DNA of 64,000 nt from Pilaira anomala (GCA_025716855.1 JAIXMQ010000061.1:1-64000); one strand, 5' to 3'; shown: positions 44,338-56,982, numbered from the stretch's first letter. Numbers and translations: made by a program. The notes: generated from the sequence alone by a model not told the origin.

Positions 44338-46176
44338 ATGGCCTTCAAAGTAATGACAAGAAAAACTATCAAAGATTTACATTTAATTTTTTTTTTTTTT
44401 ATATTAGTTTGAATTAGAACAATGGCAAGCAGCTTGTGTTGCGTTTGATAATAAAGATTTTGATACGTCAGTTAAAACTTTCATTGTAAGTTCAATAAAT
44501 AAAAAAAAAAAAAAGTTGTTTAAAGGAAAAAAAAAAAAAGAGGGAGGGGGTGTTGGGTTTATTAGAAGGAGTTGTTTCTGAGTTAAAAAAAATATATATA
44601 TAATTAAAATAAATATTATTATAGGGAATAGCAGATAACGCAAAAATGCATTTCAATATTGGATTAATCTTTGCCACAGTAGAAGATCATGATCATGCGG
44701 TAAATAACAAGATGTTTTTTTTTTTGGAATCAAAACAATAAAGACTTACTTTTTATTATTATTTAGCTGGCAGCATATACAAAAGCGATATCATTGGATC
44801 CTTATTTTGCAGTTGCGTACTTTCAAAGAGGTGTATCTCAATTTATAAAGAATAATATGGTTGCAGCTAAAGATGATTTTGATCAAGCTTACCAGGTAAT
44901 ATAAAAGAATAATATATCTTTTATACATACATTTTGATGAAACTAATACTAATTTAGTATATAGAAATTACGTGGAAATCAAATAATTAATTATCAACAA
45001 TTAGGTCTCAGTTTTAGACTTTATTCATGTGAAGTATTATTTAATAGAGGAATTTGTCAATTATATTTGGGTAAAATGGATGCAGGATTAACTGATTTAT
45101 ATCATGCACAAAAAGCAAGAATGACAGAAGAACATGATGTGATTGATTTAGCAGTCAAAGATAGAGGAAAAGGTTATTCAGTATTTTCTATTCCACCTCT
45201 TGTATTATTTAGACCACCAGAAAATAGATTAAAACAATTACAAGGCTTAGATATGTTTGCTGTTGTTGATCAACTTCAAGTTAAAAAACCTGTAAATCAA
45301 ATTAAAAGAAATAATTCAATCTTATTAACTGATAAAATCATCATCAAAAACCAATCTGTTAATTCTCCACTTCGAACTTCTTCACCCAGACCATCACCAT
45401 CACCACAACCACAACCACAGCCACAGCCATCCAACTCTTCTTCAATTAATATAAGAAAAGATTCTTCAAATTTAGGCATGTATCAATCAGATGATTCTGC
45501 TTCTACTACTTCTTTTAGTTCATCTTATAAAAATCGTCAACAACAACAACAACAACATCAAGAAGGTCGTAGAATAGATAGTGGATTTGAATCTACTTTT
45601 GAAAACAATAGTAGTAGATATTCTTCTTCTTCTTCTCTTGCATTATCTAATAGTAGAAATTCTGCTAAAAGTTTCAAGACAAATAATATCTATTCATTAC
45701 CTCCTGTACCACCTATACCAAAACAACATAACGAAGAAGAATATTATGGTGATTTTGATCAAGAATTAGATGAAGTATATGGTTCACTACACGATTTATC
45801 TGTACAAGATAAAGAACGTGACTTAATTAGACATCGTTTAGCGAGTGGTGGAAATAAAGAGGATTTACGTATGCAACCTTCTTCTTCTACTTCCACTGTT
45901 GGTTCTAATAATAGTGCTCATAATGGTAAAATTAAACTCAAGATTCATTATGTAGACACTCGAATCTTGATGGTACCAAATGCTATCTCCTTTGATGAAC
46001 TCAAGTTTAGAGTCAGAGAAAAGTTTGGTGCTCCTCCTTCGATTCGATTACAATATAAAGACGAAGATAACGAAATGGTTTTAATGATTGATGACGATGA
46101 TTTGTTTATGGCAAGACAAGTGAATAGATCAAACACGGATATAGAGAAAATGGAAATCTGGTGTGTTGATTCATAG
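44338..46176 (+). CDS. noxR: p67phox/NoxR-like NADPH oxidase activator
   Basis: Five exons (44338-44349, 44408-44485, 44625-44699, 44767-44895, 44965-46176) encode 501 aa. The first exon is only 12 nt (MAFK). TPR repeats occupy about residues 5-160 (FNIGLIFATVEDHDHALAAY, TKAISLDPYFAVAYFQRGVS, LFNRGICQLYLGKMDAG). The conserved activation-type segment follows: EEHDVIDLAVKDRGKGYSVF, then SIPPLVLFRPPENRLKQL. A Pro-rich stretch (PRPSPSPQPQPQPQ) and PPVPPIPK come next. The C-terminal 80 residues are a PB1 domain (KIKLKIHYVDTRI, acidic DDDDL end). This is the fungal NoxR layout: TPR plus PB1 without the animal SH3 domains. It should activate a Nox complex together with Rac; no catalytic Nox gene lies in this window. 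Confidence 0.9.
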
Positions 46177-47005
46177 CTATATATATATATATATATACAT
46201 ATATTTATTAAATAAATGACATTATATACTACTATATATCTCATGTTCTTGGGTGGTGATGATGATTGATTTTATTATCCAGGAATTTGGATTTTAGTTG
46301 CCATGGTACTACGTAAATCTTTTTTTTTTATTTAGTTACAATAAAAAAAAAATCTCCTGTTATTACTGCAATTCAAATGCTAAGCTTTTTTTTATTTTTA
46401 TTTTTTTGCCTCTGTTATTTCAGACGCTACTCTTTTTTTAGAACAGGCTTACTATGTATTTCTCTCAGTAATCGATGTTTCAAAATGCTTTGAAACAATT
46501 CGTTGAAGCAGGAATTACTTACGGCTTGCAAAAATGCTTGCATATAAAATACGGCTTTATTGTTGGCATATATACACAGATTACAAAGCACAGCGTATGC
46601 ACAATTTTTCCTTTTTTTAACAAAGAGAGAATACATCAGAAACCTAAATAAGGGTATGATCAAACGAAAAAAAAATAAGAGTCTTTATTTGTATAAATTT
46701 TATCAAAAATAGTTTTTTTCGAAGCCACATTGTTTACATTCAAGGTAGTACTTTGTGTAATTCAACTTAAAAGGAACATTATTGTTTTTCAAATGATCAT
46801 AAGATTATATAGTTTTTGTAAACAACAAAACAAAAAAAAAAAACTCTCAAAATAGAATTTTGAAAGTTAAAAGATATATGCCCATAATTGTAGAATTGAT
46901 ACTAAATTTAAACTGACATTTTCTCAGTATAAAAGGACCTCAAGGTTTTTTTTTTACTTTTTTTCTATCAAAAAAATATTCTTAAATATTCTTAAATCAA
47001 AAAAA
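46177..47005. other. Intergenic stretch
   Basis: AT dinucleotides at 46175-46202 follow the NoxR stop. No gene recognised. The final 60 bp contain a TATAAAAGG-like box (about 46929-46937) and a T-rich leader before the secreted-protein ATG, a convincing core promoter. Confidence 0.55.
46929..46937 (+). promoter_or_regulatory. TATA-like box of the secreted-protein gene
   Basis: TATAAAAGG lies about 75 bp before the ATG at 47006 and is followed by a T-rich then A-rich leader. It is one of the clearest TATA boxes in the window. Confidence 0.5.
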
Positions 47006-47515
47006 ATGAAATCTCTCATCATTATTTTTACACTCTTCTCTTTATTTTTTTATATTTGCTCTGCTGCACCTACATTCTCTAAGCGTGCTCCAAAGTATAC
47101 TATTCAAGTCAACTCAGGTACTGCTTTCTGCTCCTTTATGCCTCCCCACCCTGGAGATGATGTTGGAGCTACTGAAAACAACGGTATTCCTTTCTGTACC
47201 AATGCTTCTCTTGGAGGTCCTGTATTTCCTTCTGGTTTTATCAAGTCTGCTCATTATGTCGGTACATCTACATACGCTCAAGTCACTGGTAAAATCGATC
47301 GTACAAAGTATAGTCTCAAGGCTAGCGATGGTGGAGGACAATACGATAACAAGGATGTGGCTCCTACTACCTGCAATGGTTACAAGTACTTTGTAAACTT
47401 GATTGAACCAGATGCCAATATCTTTTGTATTCGTTGCTGTAAGAATCAATCTGATTGTAATCTCGGTATTTCTACCTATGGCTGCGCTAGAATCGTTCCT
47501 GGTAATTATAACTAA
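47006..47515 (+). CDS. Small secreted cysteine-containing protein
   Basis: A single exon of 169 aa. An N-terminal signal peptide (about residues 1-20, IIIFTLFSLFFYICSAA) is followed by a Lys-Arg Kex2-type site (SKRAPKY). The mature part has several Cys residues in the pattern CSFMPPHPGDDVG, PFCTNASLG, TTCNGYKYFVNLIEPD and FCIRCCKNQSDCNLG. I recognise a fungal secreted family with the same CFMPP...IRCC layout, of unknown function, found in basidiomycetes and Mucoromycota. A wall or extracellular role is inference. It has a strong TATA box and no introns, which suggests high expression. Confidence 0.75.
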   Translation: MKSLIIIFTLFSLFFYICSAAPTFSKRAPKYTIQVNSGTAFCSFMPPHPGDDVGATENNGIPFCTNASLGGPVFPSGFIKSAHYVGTSTYAQVTGKIDRTKYSLKASDGGGQYDNKDVAPTTCNGYKYFVNLIEPDANIFCIRCCKNQSDCNLGISTYGCARIVPGNYN

Positions 47516-47708
47516 AGACTACCCTTTTTGCTCTTATCATATACATTACCTATTTTTTTGTGTCTCTTTTTGTCCATATCTTGTAACTATTTCCTTTTTA
47601 AATAAATAAAACTCTTTTTCTTTTCTTATCGAATTATTTATGCCTTTTTTTATGGCCTATACAAATGCCATAGTTAATGTATTATTTTAAATAATTTTGT
47701 AAAAAGTT

Positions 47709-47774
<66 letters not shown>

Positions 47775-48073
47775 AAATTTCTGGTATTCTCAGAGAGAGA
47801 GAGATATGAAATTTAAGGATTTACAAAATTTCAATGTTTTTATTTTCCCAGCTTCTTTTGTAATCACACTATTTTACAGAGTGCGTTATTTGAACCAGTT
47901 ATAATTCATTGAAATATACATTCGTCTGATTTAAACAAAAAGTTTAAAAATGCATTTGTGCATTAACTGACTTATACGCATATTCTTTTTTGTTTTCTTC
48001 TAGATAGTTTATTAAAATTATTATTAATGTTCTATGTTTTGGGCAACTCTTCCCTTTTGCAGGATATTTAACA
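47516..48073. other. Intergenic stretch with long poly(T)
   Basis: Contains an uninterrupted run of about 61 T at 47712-47772. No gene seen. Confidence 0.6.
47712..47772 (+). repeat. Poly(T) run, about 61 nt
   Basis: The longest mononucleotide run in the window, between two converging transcription units. The length is uncertain at such runs. Confidence 0.85.
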
Positions 48074-49731
48074 TCATCTCATTTCATATCTGTTTCCCCC
48101 TTCTTCGTCGTCATCGCTATCTCGTAACAAATGAAGATGATCCTCACTATCTCTGTAGCTCGAAAGACCACCATCTACTAATAAAATGGGCGTACTTTCA
48201 GCTACGGTACTATACAAATGATGCGATGAGATCTTATTGACTTCTTCCTCTTCTTCTTCCTCTTCTTCTTCTTCCTCATCATTGTTATTAGCATGTTGTA
48301 CTTTATGCGTTCTTGCGGTCACTATTTTTAATTTAAACCAATTGTAGAGTCCAATACCAAATAGGGTAATACATAGACCAATGATATTGATTAAAGTCAG
48401 AATATCTCCAAACACAAGCGATGAAATAAAGATGGTCGCGACCTCTTTAAATATACCACATACACTTAACGTCACTACTGAAGTACGCTTAATTAAAAAG
48501 AATTCAGACATGATCATAAAGAAAGCAAGACTTCCACCAGCTAAAACTATACCAATCTATGATATATAAAATGTTGAGTTACAGTTGTTGTTAAACTTTA
48601 AAAGACTTACAGTATGTAATCCAGTTACAAAAGTTGAAAAGAACTCACTACTAAAAATAGTAATATAACCTTCTACGAGAGCAGAAATAATCAATAGAAT
48701 AATAGCCTGAGCAGGGGCTAAAAAGAAGATGGATGCAAATGGGTTTGTTAGCCCCATACTCTCTTTACGTAAGAGGACTTCTGTGAGAGACCAACGTAAA
48801 CCACCACACATGGAAGCAGCCATGACTTGTATGAACCCAATCGGCTCGAAGTTAGTCTCATCCGATACCATTAAAATGACACCTGCTGTGATGATAAGAA
48901 TAATCGATATCAGTTTCCAGCTAGGCTTTTCCAACTTGAAAAGAAATGCAAATATCAGTACAAAAGCAAGCGTGGATGATTTACACATCGCTATAGGATA
49001 AAAAAAAACGTTGTTCTTTAGTACATAAGTTTTTTTTTATAATATTGTATATATATATATTTACTATAAAATGATAAAGTAATCGTCTTTAATGAGAGAT
49101 TGGATAAACCAATATCAAGACTTGTCGCCAAAGCACAAGGTAACACTTTATATCTAAATATCATTTAGTAAACCGATGTTGTTTAAAAGAAAAAAAAAAC
49201 ATACAAATAGTCGGATACGGAAGGTCTTTTTGACGGCCTTAATTTAGGTACAATTAATAAAGAAGCTCCGGAAAATGTAAACTGAACAATCATGTGGAAA
49301 CTTGTAACAAATAATGGATACTGAAAGCCATAATATTCTGCAGAGAACATCCATTTGTTATAAACAGATAATATAGTTGCAAACTAATAAAAAGGTATAA
49401 AAATATTAAAAAAAAAACTAATACGTTTCTCTTTTTTTTTTTCAAATATGAAATCGTACAATATACCTATTTAGAAAAAAAAAATTAGCCTACAGATATA
49501 TAATAAAGTAATGCATAAATAAGTACATTACCACATTAATATCCAGAACAAATTAATGGCTGAAGTCTTGACAATACTCTTTGGTTGTTGAGTCAACTTA
49601 TTGTTATGGTCATCGAGTAAAGCCTCAGATGGTAAAGATAATGGGTCTTCGTCACGTAATGAAAACACCTCACTTTCTTCAGATGCTCTGCCATTGGCAA
49701 TGGGCATTAATTTTAAATGTGTAGCTGACAT
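48074..49731 (-). CDS. SLC35C2-like nucleotide-sugar/triose-phosphate-type transporter
   Basis: Six exons: 49731-49532, a 7-nt microexon at 49466-49460, 49383-49205, 49153-49065, 48990-48611, 48556-48074 (445 aa). Hydrophobic helices match the SLC35C2/YMD8 branch of the TPT family. Markers are W-Y-I-F-A-T-I-L-S-V-Y-N-K-W across the microexon, YPLFVTSFHMIVQF, ATSLDIGLSNLSLKTITLSF, CKSSTLAFVLIFAFLFKLEK and GGLRWSLTEVLLRK. The C-terminal tail is acidic (a 12-Glu run). Human SLC35C2 lies in the early secretory pathway and is linked to Notch O-fucosylation; substrate here unknown. The ATG at 49731 is the only AUG before the first helix. The phase of exons 1 and 3 cannot be joined without the microexon. 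Confidence 0.85.
49460..49466 (-). other. Seven-nucleotide microexon (GTATATT on the minus strand)
   Basis: Flanked by CTAAATAG acceptor and GTACGA donor on the minus strand. Exon 1 ends with TG, so TG+G gives Trp, then TAT (Tyr) and ATT (Ile), and exon 3 opens TTT GCA ACT (Phe-Ala-Thr). This restores the conserved WY.F motif of the first helix. Skipping it puts exon 3 out of frame. Confidence 0.7.
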
Positions 49732-51713
49732 GACCACATTAATAAAAGGTTGAAATGAAGAGATGGAGGAGAAAAAATTCAAAGAAACACAAAATAAACC
49801 TTTTTGTAAAAATAATTACCGTCACAAGTAACTGAATTTGAACCGAAATAGGTATATTTTCAGTTATTTTATGCATGAGAGAGAGTAGTAGTGTCTACAT
49901 ATTATCATAGAAGTTTACTAGCTAAGTGGTGAGTTTATATACACTTAAAAAATTATTTACGTTTTAGACCATATCTGTTTGAGATACTACCTTGTTTGAG
50001 CTCACATGAAAGTACAAAAAGTTGACTTTCTTAAGGATGTAATCGAAAAATTTAAATAATAAGAAAAGATGTACGTGTCGAATTGGTTGAAAACAATGAT
50101 ATCCACTAGGGATCGAGCTCAAGCTCTCTCTCTCTCTCTCTCTTTTTTTTTATGTTCTACATAGCAAGCTTTTTTTTAAAATGAAACTATTTCAATGAAA
50201 ACAACATTTGAGTCGACCACCAAAGTTATATTATCAGTAGCAGTTGTTGTTAATTTTACAAACAAAAAATTCTAATGTTACTGGCCCAAGAGCATCATTG
50301 ACCCATATATAAGACTTTTAGTTGAATAAATATATTTCTCTTCGTATTTCTCTCTTTTAATATTCTGATTATCTTTTGGTACCTGTATCCAAAACTTATT
50401 ACGAGCGTAGATCAGAATTCGTTTAACGACGTAACAAACAACCGCTTGTCAAGCAAACTATTTAGCCTATTTCAATTGTATGTGTTCCTATATTCAACCA
50501 CTAACCTTTTTTTTTTTTTTGGCGAGTTTATGATTAGCGTTTTCCTTTAAAACTTCAAAACACATATTTTTACAGAGCTCACGTAAAATATCATAATAAT
50601 CCTTATTTCAAAATACTGTAAACATTTAATGATAGATACACATAATACTTTTCCACGCTATATGCGGTGTTTAATATATATAGCTTTTAAAACGATAAAC
50701 TGCAAAGAGATAAAGTTGGAGCCATCCGAATTTTTTGAGGGGTTTACCGATAAGTTATTGCACAACAAAAAGTTAAAAGTCTGATGTTAATTACCAGAGA
50801 AAGCATCTGATAAAATTTTCTTGATAAAATGTTTGAAATCGATTCTATTTTTTTTTTTTTTTCAAGTTAAAAAAACTACATACATTTGGATAGAATTAAA
50901 AAAAAAATCCAGCAAGCCTGATATACTATTTCACAACATATACAGCAGGATTCAATAAATTTAGCAGGTAATTCATGCACCTTCCTTAAAAGAAAACGTA
51001 TACAGTGATAGGATGGTCAGTGCCCCCTTCAGTATTATTGGTAGAGATGATGACTCAATTTTCATAAATTGTCAATAAGGTTACTCTAAACTATAGGTGG
51101 TACAATTGATGTTGCTAATGGATGGGATGGAAGCAGCTATAGGGGATCTGAGCACAAAATAATATCTTGATTCTCATGAAATCGACTCATTATATAATTA
51201 AGTATATCTTATAGGTCAAAAATGTTTTCCGCGGTTACATTGTATTTTAATGAAATATTCGATAAAATGTGGCACACATTGTTTTTAATTCAATTCACTA
51301 AATAACGCAGTGAATGGTCAACACTAAGTTTGATTTTATTAGTAGTAGTAGGACAAATATATTACACCAAGATACGCTCGTGGTTTAATTAGAAGAAATG
51401 AATAGTATGCTTATTTTTGGTTGCACAAGAATGAAATGAACAATAGCTGCAATTCATTCAAGCTCTTTTTTTTTAAAAAAAAAAAAATTAATAACATGAC
51501 ACACTCCACACATCTGTCTAAAATTAGCAAAGATGAAAACAATAACAGTAATGCTTATTGATTCGACGATGATCATTCACGCTAAACTTAACTTTATTTA
51601 CAATCAACCACAATGATGGTCCTGACATGAAAAAAAAATGAGAACTAAAAAAATAATAATAATAAACGGAGATAACAATTGTGTGAGAGATTATTATTTC
51701 TTACTTTTTTTTC

Positions 51714-51745
<32 letters not shown>

Positions 51746-52002
51746 GTGTTACAAGTATGCAATACAGGTGATGATAAATATATATATAAATAATAAAAAT
51801 AAAAAAAAAAAAAAACGAAAAAATAAAAAATAAAAAATAAACTCCCTTTTTTAGTTTTGTTCGCCCCTTTTTCCTTTTTTCTCTTTTTCTTACTTCTTTT
51901 TGTTATTTTATATTTCTTTTACCAAATTCAGTATATACACGGACTATATTAAAAATTTACTTTTATATCATTATTTTGACTTTTTTACCTTAACAAGTTA
52001 AA
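49732..52002. other. Divergent intergenic region, 2.3 kb
   Basis: Between the transporter and the MADS gene, which diverge. Contains a (CT)n stretch at about 50124-50143, T-runs at about 50506-50520 and 51710-51740, and a 150-bp T/TC-rich tract immediately before the MADS ATG. No coding frame or RNA gene was recognised. The length suggests a long regulatory region for the MADS gene. Confidence 0.5.
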
Positions 52003-52120
52003 ATGCAATCCACAGGATATTATCCAACAAGTCAACAAGCCTATTTGGTTCAGCAACAGCACCAACAGCAGCACCAACAGGTACAACAACAACAACAACA
52101 ACAACAGCAACAACAACAGC

Positions 52121-52151
<31 letters not shown>

Positions 52152-52664
52152 GTCAAGACGTCCTCAGTTAAATCAAGTGATTCTGGAAGAGCCATTAGAC
52201 GAAGAAGAAGAAGAACTAGAAGACGTAAAGAAACCCATGAGACGTTCAGGTCGTCGCAAAATTAAGATTGAGTATATTGAAGACAAGACCAGACGTCATA
52301 TTACTTTCTCAAAAAGAAAAGCAGGTATTATGAAAAAAGCTTATGAGCTCAGTACCTTAACGGGAACACAAGTTTTATTATTGGTCGTCTCAGAAACAGG
52401 TCTTGTATATACTTTTACTACACCCAAATTGCAACCACTAGTTACTAAACCAGAAGGTAAAAACTTGATTCAATCCTGCTTAAATGCTCCTGATACCACA
52501 AATTTGGTCGAAGGTAATCAATCCTCTATGATTGCTTCCCCTTCCATGGTAAGAAAAAAATAAAATATAAAATAAAAAAAAAAAATCTTCCAAAAACTCT
52601 TTTTTTCTCACACTTTTTTTTTTTTAAAAAAATATAGGGAAATATCTATCAAGGCCAAAAGTAA
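52003..52664 (+). CDS. SRF-type MADS-box transcription factor (MCM1-like)
   Basis: Two exons (52003-52548, 52638-52664) encode 190 aa, short for the family. A Gln-rich opening (about residues 10-50, nearly all CAA codons) and an acidic stretch (EEPLDEEEEELEDVKK) precede the SRF-type MADS domain. The domain begins RRKIKIEYIEDKTRRHITFS, continues KRKAGIMKKAYELSTLTGTQ and VLLLVVSETGLVYTFTTPKL, then ends QPLVTKPEGKNLIQ. It matches the SRF/MCM1 group rather than the RLM1/MEF2 group. It should bind CArG-like boxes as a dimer. Family members in yeast control mating type, cell cycle and metabolism. The tiny last exon adds eight residues (GNIYQGQK). Target genes unknown. Confidence 0.92.
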
Positions 52665-52779
52665 TAGTTTTAGCTCATTATTATATTCCCCCACAAACAA
52701 AAAAAAAAAGAAACTTCACTCTCCTTCATATATATTATAAACGACCCCTTTTTTTATATATATATATATCATTATTATT

Positions 52780-55700
52780 TTATTGTAATTGTCTCGTCTT
52801 TAAAAATGTATTGATATCATCATGACTTAATTTTGTCTTGAGTGTCAACTGAAATAGATTTTGTGGTAACATGGCAACATGGATCAGCAACAGACCGGAG
52901 TTGGCTGTAGTCTCTATAGCAATAAATTCTTGTCCAATCACTTCGATAATTTGAATACGCCATGATTTACTTAGTCGCTTGGCAAGTTTCAAACTATCTT
53001 TCACTGAACATTCAAACCTTTTCTTCTTTTCAATCTTGTATTCAATCCAAAGCTTTCCAAATTTTTTTGTCGTCATCTATTTACTAAATTAAGAATTTTC
53101 CTTTTTTTTTTTTTTTTTTTTTGTTAATTTTGTTGCGTGTTATATCAACTATACCTCTGTGTCACCGGCATGACTCCCTAAAAAAGAACAATTCGTGGTT
53201 ACGCGTAGTTTATAAAAAAATAAAATAAGATCACTCACCACTACTTGCACTCAACTATTAAAAAAAAAAGGGGGGGGGTATGTGTTACATTATAAAACAA
53301 AATATTAAACATAACAGAAAATCTAAACTGTACCTGCGCTGCTGAATTACTTTTTTTCAGAAAAAGGAAAGAGCGAATGGGGATTTAATATACTAAATAT
53401 GTGTTTCATGTATAACTTACTTGAAAGTTTCTTGAATCGATGTTCGATGTTGTTGTACATTAGATATTGATGTACTACAATCAACATCTTCTATTAATAT
53501 ACAAATGTGAGATTATATAAATATATTTGTATAGATGTTTGATAAAACTGATTACCCGTCAACGAAAATCGATTCATCGCAGTGGGTTTATTAGGATTGG
53601 CAGTTATCTAAAAAAAAAAAAGAAATTTAAGTAGTTAGAATTGGAATGGGAACAAATTCAATCAACTTTTTTTTACCTTGGTTGATGATAATGTGAGATC
53701 TGTTTGTTGTAACTGCTTTTCAAATTCAACATCACTAATAATATCTAATAATTCGCGAGCAATCTAAGTTGAGAGATACTATCAGCTTTTTTTTTTTTTT
53801 TTTTTTTTTCATATCATGGTATTTTTTTTTTTTTTTTTTCAAGGTATAATAACATTACTTGCTGCTTTTCAGGTACAGGTGATCGTTTGTACTCCTTTAA
53901 AACTTTTTCAAGACCAGATAACCAAGTCTTACTGCGTAAAATGCATCGTTTCATCGCTTGTAAACCACATGTTTGTAAGTCATCATCCTGTACAATCATC
54001 AATAGTTTTTCTAATTGTTTCATGATATCGATTTCAGAATACAAACTAGACAGATAGCCATGTTCGCCTAGTGTCTATTATTATATTAATATAATAAACG
54101 ATAGATACATCATGGTATAAATAAAATGTTTTACCCAGAATGCAAATTGAAGCCACAGGGGTGAAAATATATTTGAATGGGTTGGTTTGATTAATTTATA
54201 AACGATGTTAACTGAACATTCTCTTAATTTAGTATCTTCGACTTCTCCTAATAAAGCTAAGCCAACAAAAGGAAGAAATTAATATATGCAACAGATCTTT
54301 TTATGTAAAAAAAAAAAATGTATTTACCTTCTTTTAATATATTACATTGTGTTTCAACATAATCATCATCTAATCTTCTCTTGGTGACAGCAAGTATCTC
54401 AATTACGGTTTGAATAAACCAACAGCTATCTCTATTCGCATTATGTTCCATGGTTCTGTTCAAAAGCCAATAGGCCAATGTAATGTTTTCAGTTGATTTT
54501 AAGCCTTCTATCAAGTCAATACTAATTCCTTCTAAAACGTGTTGGTCAACAATGGTATCCAAATTCTCAATAGCTTGTGTCGTGATTGTATCATCAAAGC
54601 AGCAAGTACGCAATGTATGCGAAATTAAGGTACCATCTAACCAATCCGGTCTCCAAAAGCTATGATCCACATACATCATACCGATCAGTCCTAAATATTT
54701 TAAATTCAGGTTACTTGCATTCAAATAGTTAACCAAGACATTAAATGGGTTTCTATCTGGTTCTTTCGAAAAACAAGCAAGCAATATAGGGTCCATGACT
54801 GATAACAATTTGACGCATTCCAATACAATAGCTATTACATAATATAGTTTAATTAAATTAATTTTAAAGGGTTTTTGTTGTTGTTGTTGTTTTTTTTTTT
54901 TTTTTTACCAAATGCAGCATCCACTTTTTTCTCTACAGACTCTAAACAATCCATAATCATAGAATATACTTCTTTTGGTGTCCTATATAAATGGTATCAT
55001 AAATGATATTGCATGTATAATGACTATAAATCTTTTTTTTTTATACCCTATATTCAAATCAAGAAAAATATTGTATATACTAAGACAATCCATTTGTGCC
55101 CATGGCGCATAAACACCATGATACAAAAATGTCTTATGAATTCGCTTTTCGATAATCTGTTTATGGATAGAGAAAAAAATAGGTAATAAATCTTGACATC
55201 TTTCAGCGTGATCCTATCATAATGTATTATTCATTCAATGTGTTTGTATCTACAAAAAAAAAAAGAGAGAGAGAGAGAGACTTACAACTAGTATTAATTT
55301 CCAGACAGATAAGGCAGCGAACACAACGCTTGAATCTTTATCTTCTAATGCTTTTCTTAAGGCTGGTTCTATTTGGTCTATCAGAACACCCGATCGCTCA
55401 AATAAAAAGTATAGGGTCATGATAGCCTTCTTTCTAACAATCTGTCTAAAACAAACATGTAAGTTTTTTTTTTTTTTTTCAATATGTGAACTACATTTCT
55501 AAAAAAAAAAAAATCAAAACACACTTTGGAAAATCCATACAAGCAATGACTAAGCTTAATACGCTATCAACCATCTCGGTATGTTCCAAGTAACAAATAG
55601 CGTTCAAAGCGGAGCAACGATCAAGATGGTTTTGACTTTTTAAATCTCGTTGCAATGTATTGATCAACATAATACCTAACTCATGATCATTTGCAAGAAA

Positions 55701-56222
55701 TAGTGTACAGGCAAGATAACCTGTAGAGAGTAATAGAGGTCAATAAAGAATAAATGATTGATTTCAATCTTTTATTTTACCCACTCGTCTATCACTAGCG
55801 GTTTCTCCACTTTGTGAGGCCATGATAGCATAAATTATGCTAAAATCTACACTATATCCCAGCATATAACAATGCATTAATCGAATCAAATAATCACGCA
55901 TCTTTGTCTATTTTGGGTCAATATTTATTATTATTATCTTTTTTTTTTTTTTAAAAAAAAAAATGTCTTACAGAAGAAACATCAGGTAGCCCCATCTTGT
56001 AGGTTAGTTTTGATAATTCTTCAGTTACATGACTCGTTTCTTCCTACATGAAATGGTTAATTTAGCTTCCCTTTTTTTTTTTTGTAATGTTGATGAAACT
56101 TTTCTTTTTCTTCTTACAGATTTACTTTTTGCTTGAGTCACTCTTGTTATAAATTCATGAAATTCTGTTCCTAAACTTGATGCAAGAAACTCTGAATTGA
56201 AGTAAGCTTGTAATCGTGACAT
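52780..56222 (-). CDS. AP4E1: AP-4 complex epsilon subunit
   Basis: Seventeen exons: 56222-56118, 56043-55972, 55907-55781, 55720-55525, 55445-55286, 55213-55047, 54982-54909, 54831-54328, 54256-54135, 54074-53859, 53763-53677, 53607-53556, 53490-53421, 53349-53334, 53254-53239, 53177-53155, 53076-52780 (767 aa). The trunk has adaptin heat repeats (KMRDYLIRLMHCYMLGYSVD, DRRVGYLACTLFLANDHELG, RKKAIMTLYFLFERSGVLID, NASNLNLKYLGLIGMMYVDH). The last 98 residues (KFGKLWIEYKIEKKKRFEC to QNLFQLTLKTKL) match the AP4E appendage platform, which distinguishes epsilon from other large adaptins. AP-4 sorts cargo at the trans-Golgi network. The linker between trunk and appendage is short and encoded by very small exons. 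Confidence 0.87.
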
Positions 56223-56238
56223 TCTTTAAAGCGGTGAG

Positions 56239-56272
<34 letters not shown>

Positions 56273-56741
56273 GACAGAAAATTAACAACATCTCCGCTTT
56301 TTTTTTTTTATGTATGGCGCCACATCGGGGCCTGTGCATTTTTTTTTTTTTTATCTATTTGGCGTAGACAGCTCAAGTGAAAAAAAAAAAAAAAAAAATC
56401 GGAACTGAAAAGAAAATGCTTCCTAAAGCCGAGTAACGTATAAGTAATACGTAAAATGACATGTATCGCGGGTACAGTACGTTTTAAGTAGTGCAAAAGC
56501 ATATAAAAAGGATAAATGAAAAAAAAAAATTTTGATGGATTTTTTTTTAAAAAAAAATGTGGCTTCTATTTAAAATAAAATAAAATAAAAAAAAAATCTA
56601 AGGTTTTCAGCCACACATACACACATATCTATATACATATTACTTACATTGAAATGCATTATGTAGTGTAAATAATGTTCTAAGCTTTCTTGTATTCAAT
56701 TCAATCTAGAATATAAAACAACGGGCTTTTATTGCAGCCTT

Positions 56742-56775
<34 letters not shown>

Positions 56776-56868
56776 CTTTTCTTGTATTAAGGTTCTCACG
56801 TCTTCCTTTTTATTCCAGCAGAACCAAGAAATGAATTGATATTTTTTTTTCAGCCCTTGTCATCGTAC

Positions 56869-56916
<48 letters not shown>

Positions 56917-56949
56917 TAAATAACTGTAACTATGACTACAACCATCTAA

Positions 56950-56982
<33 letters not shown>

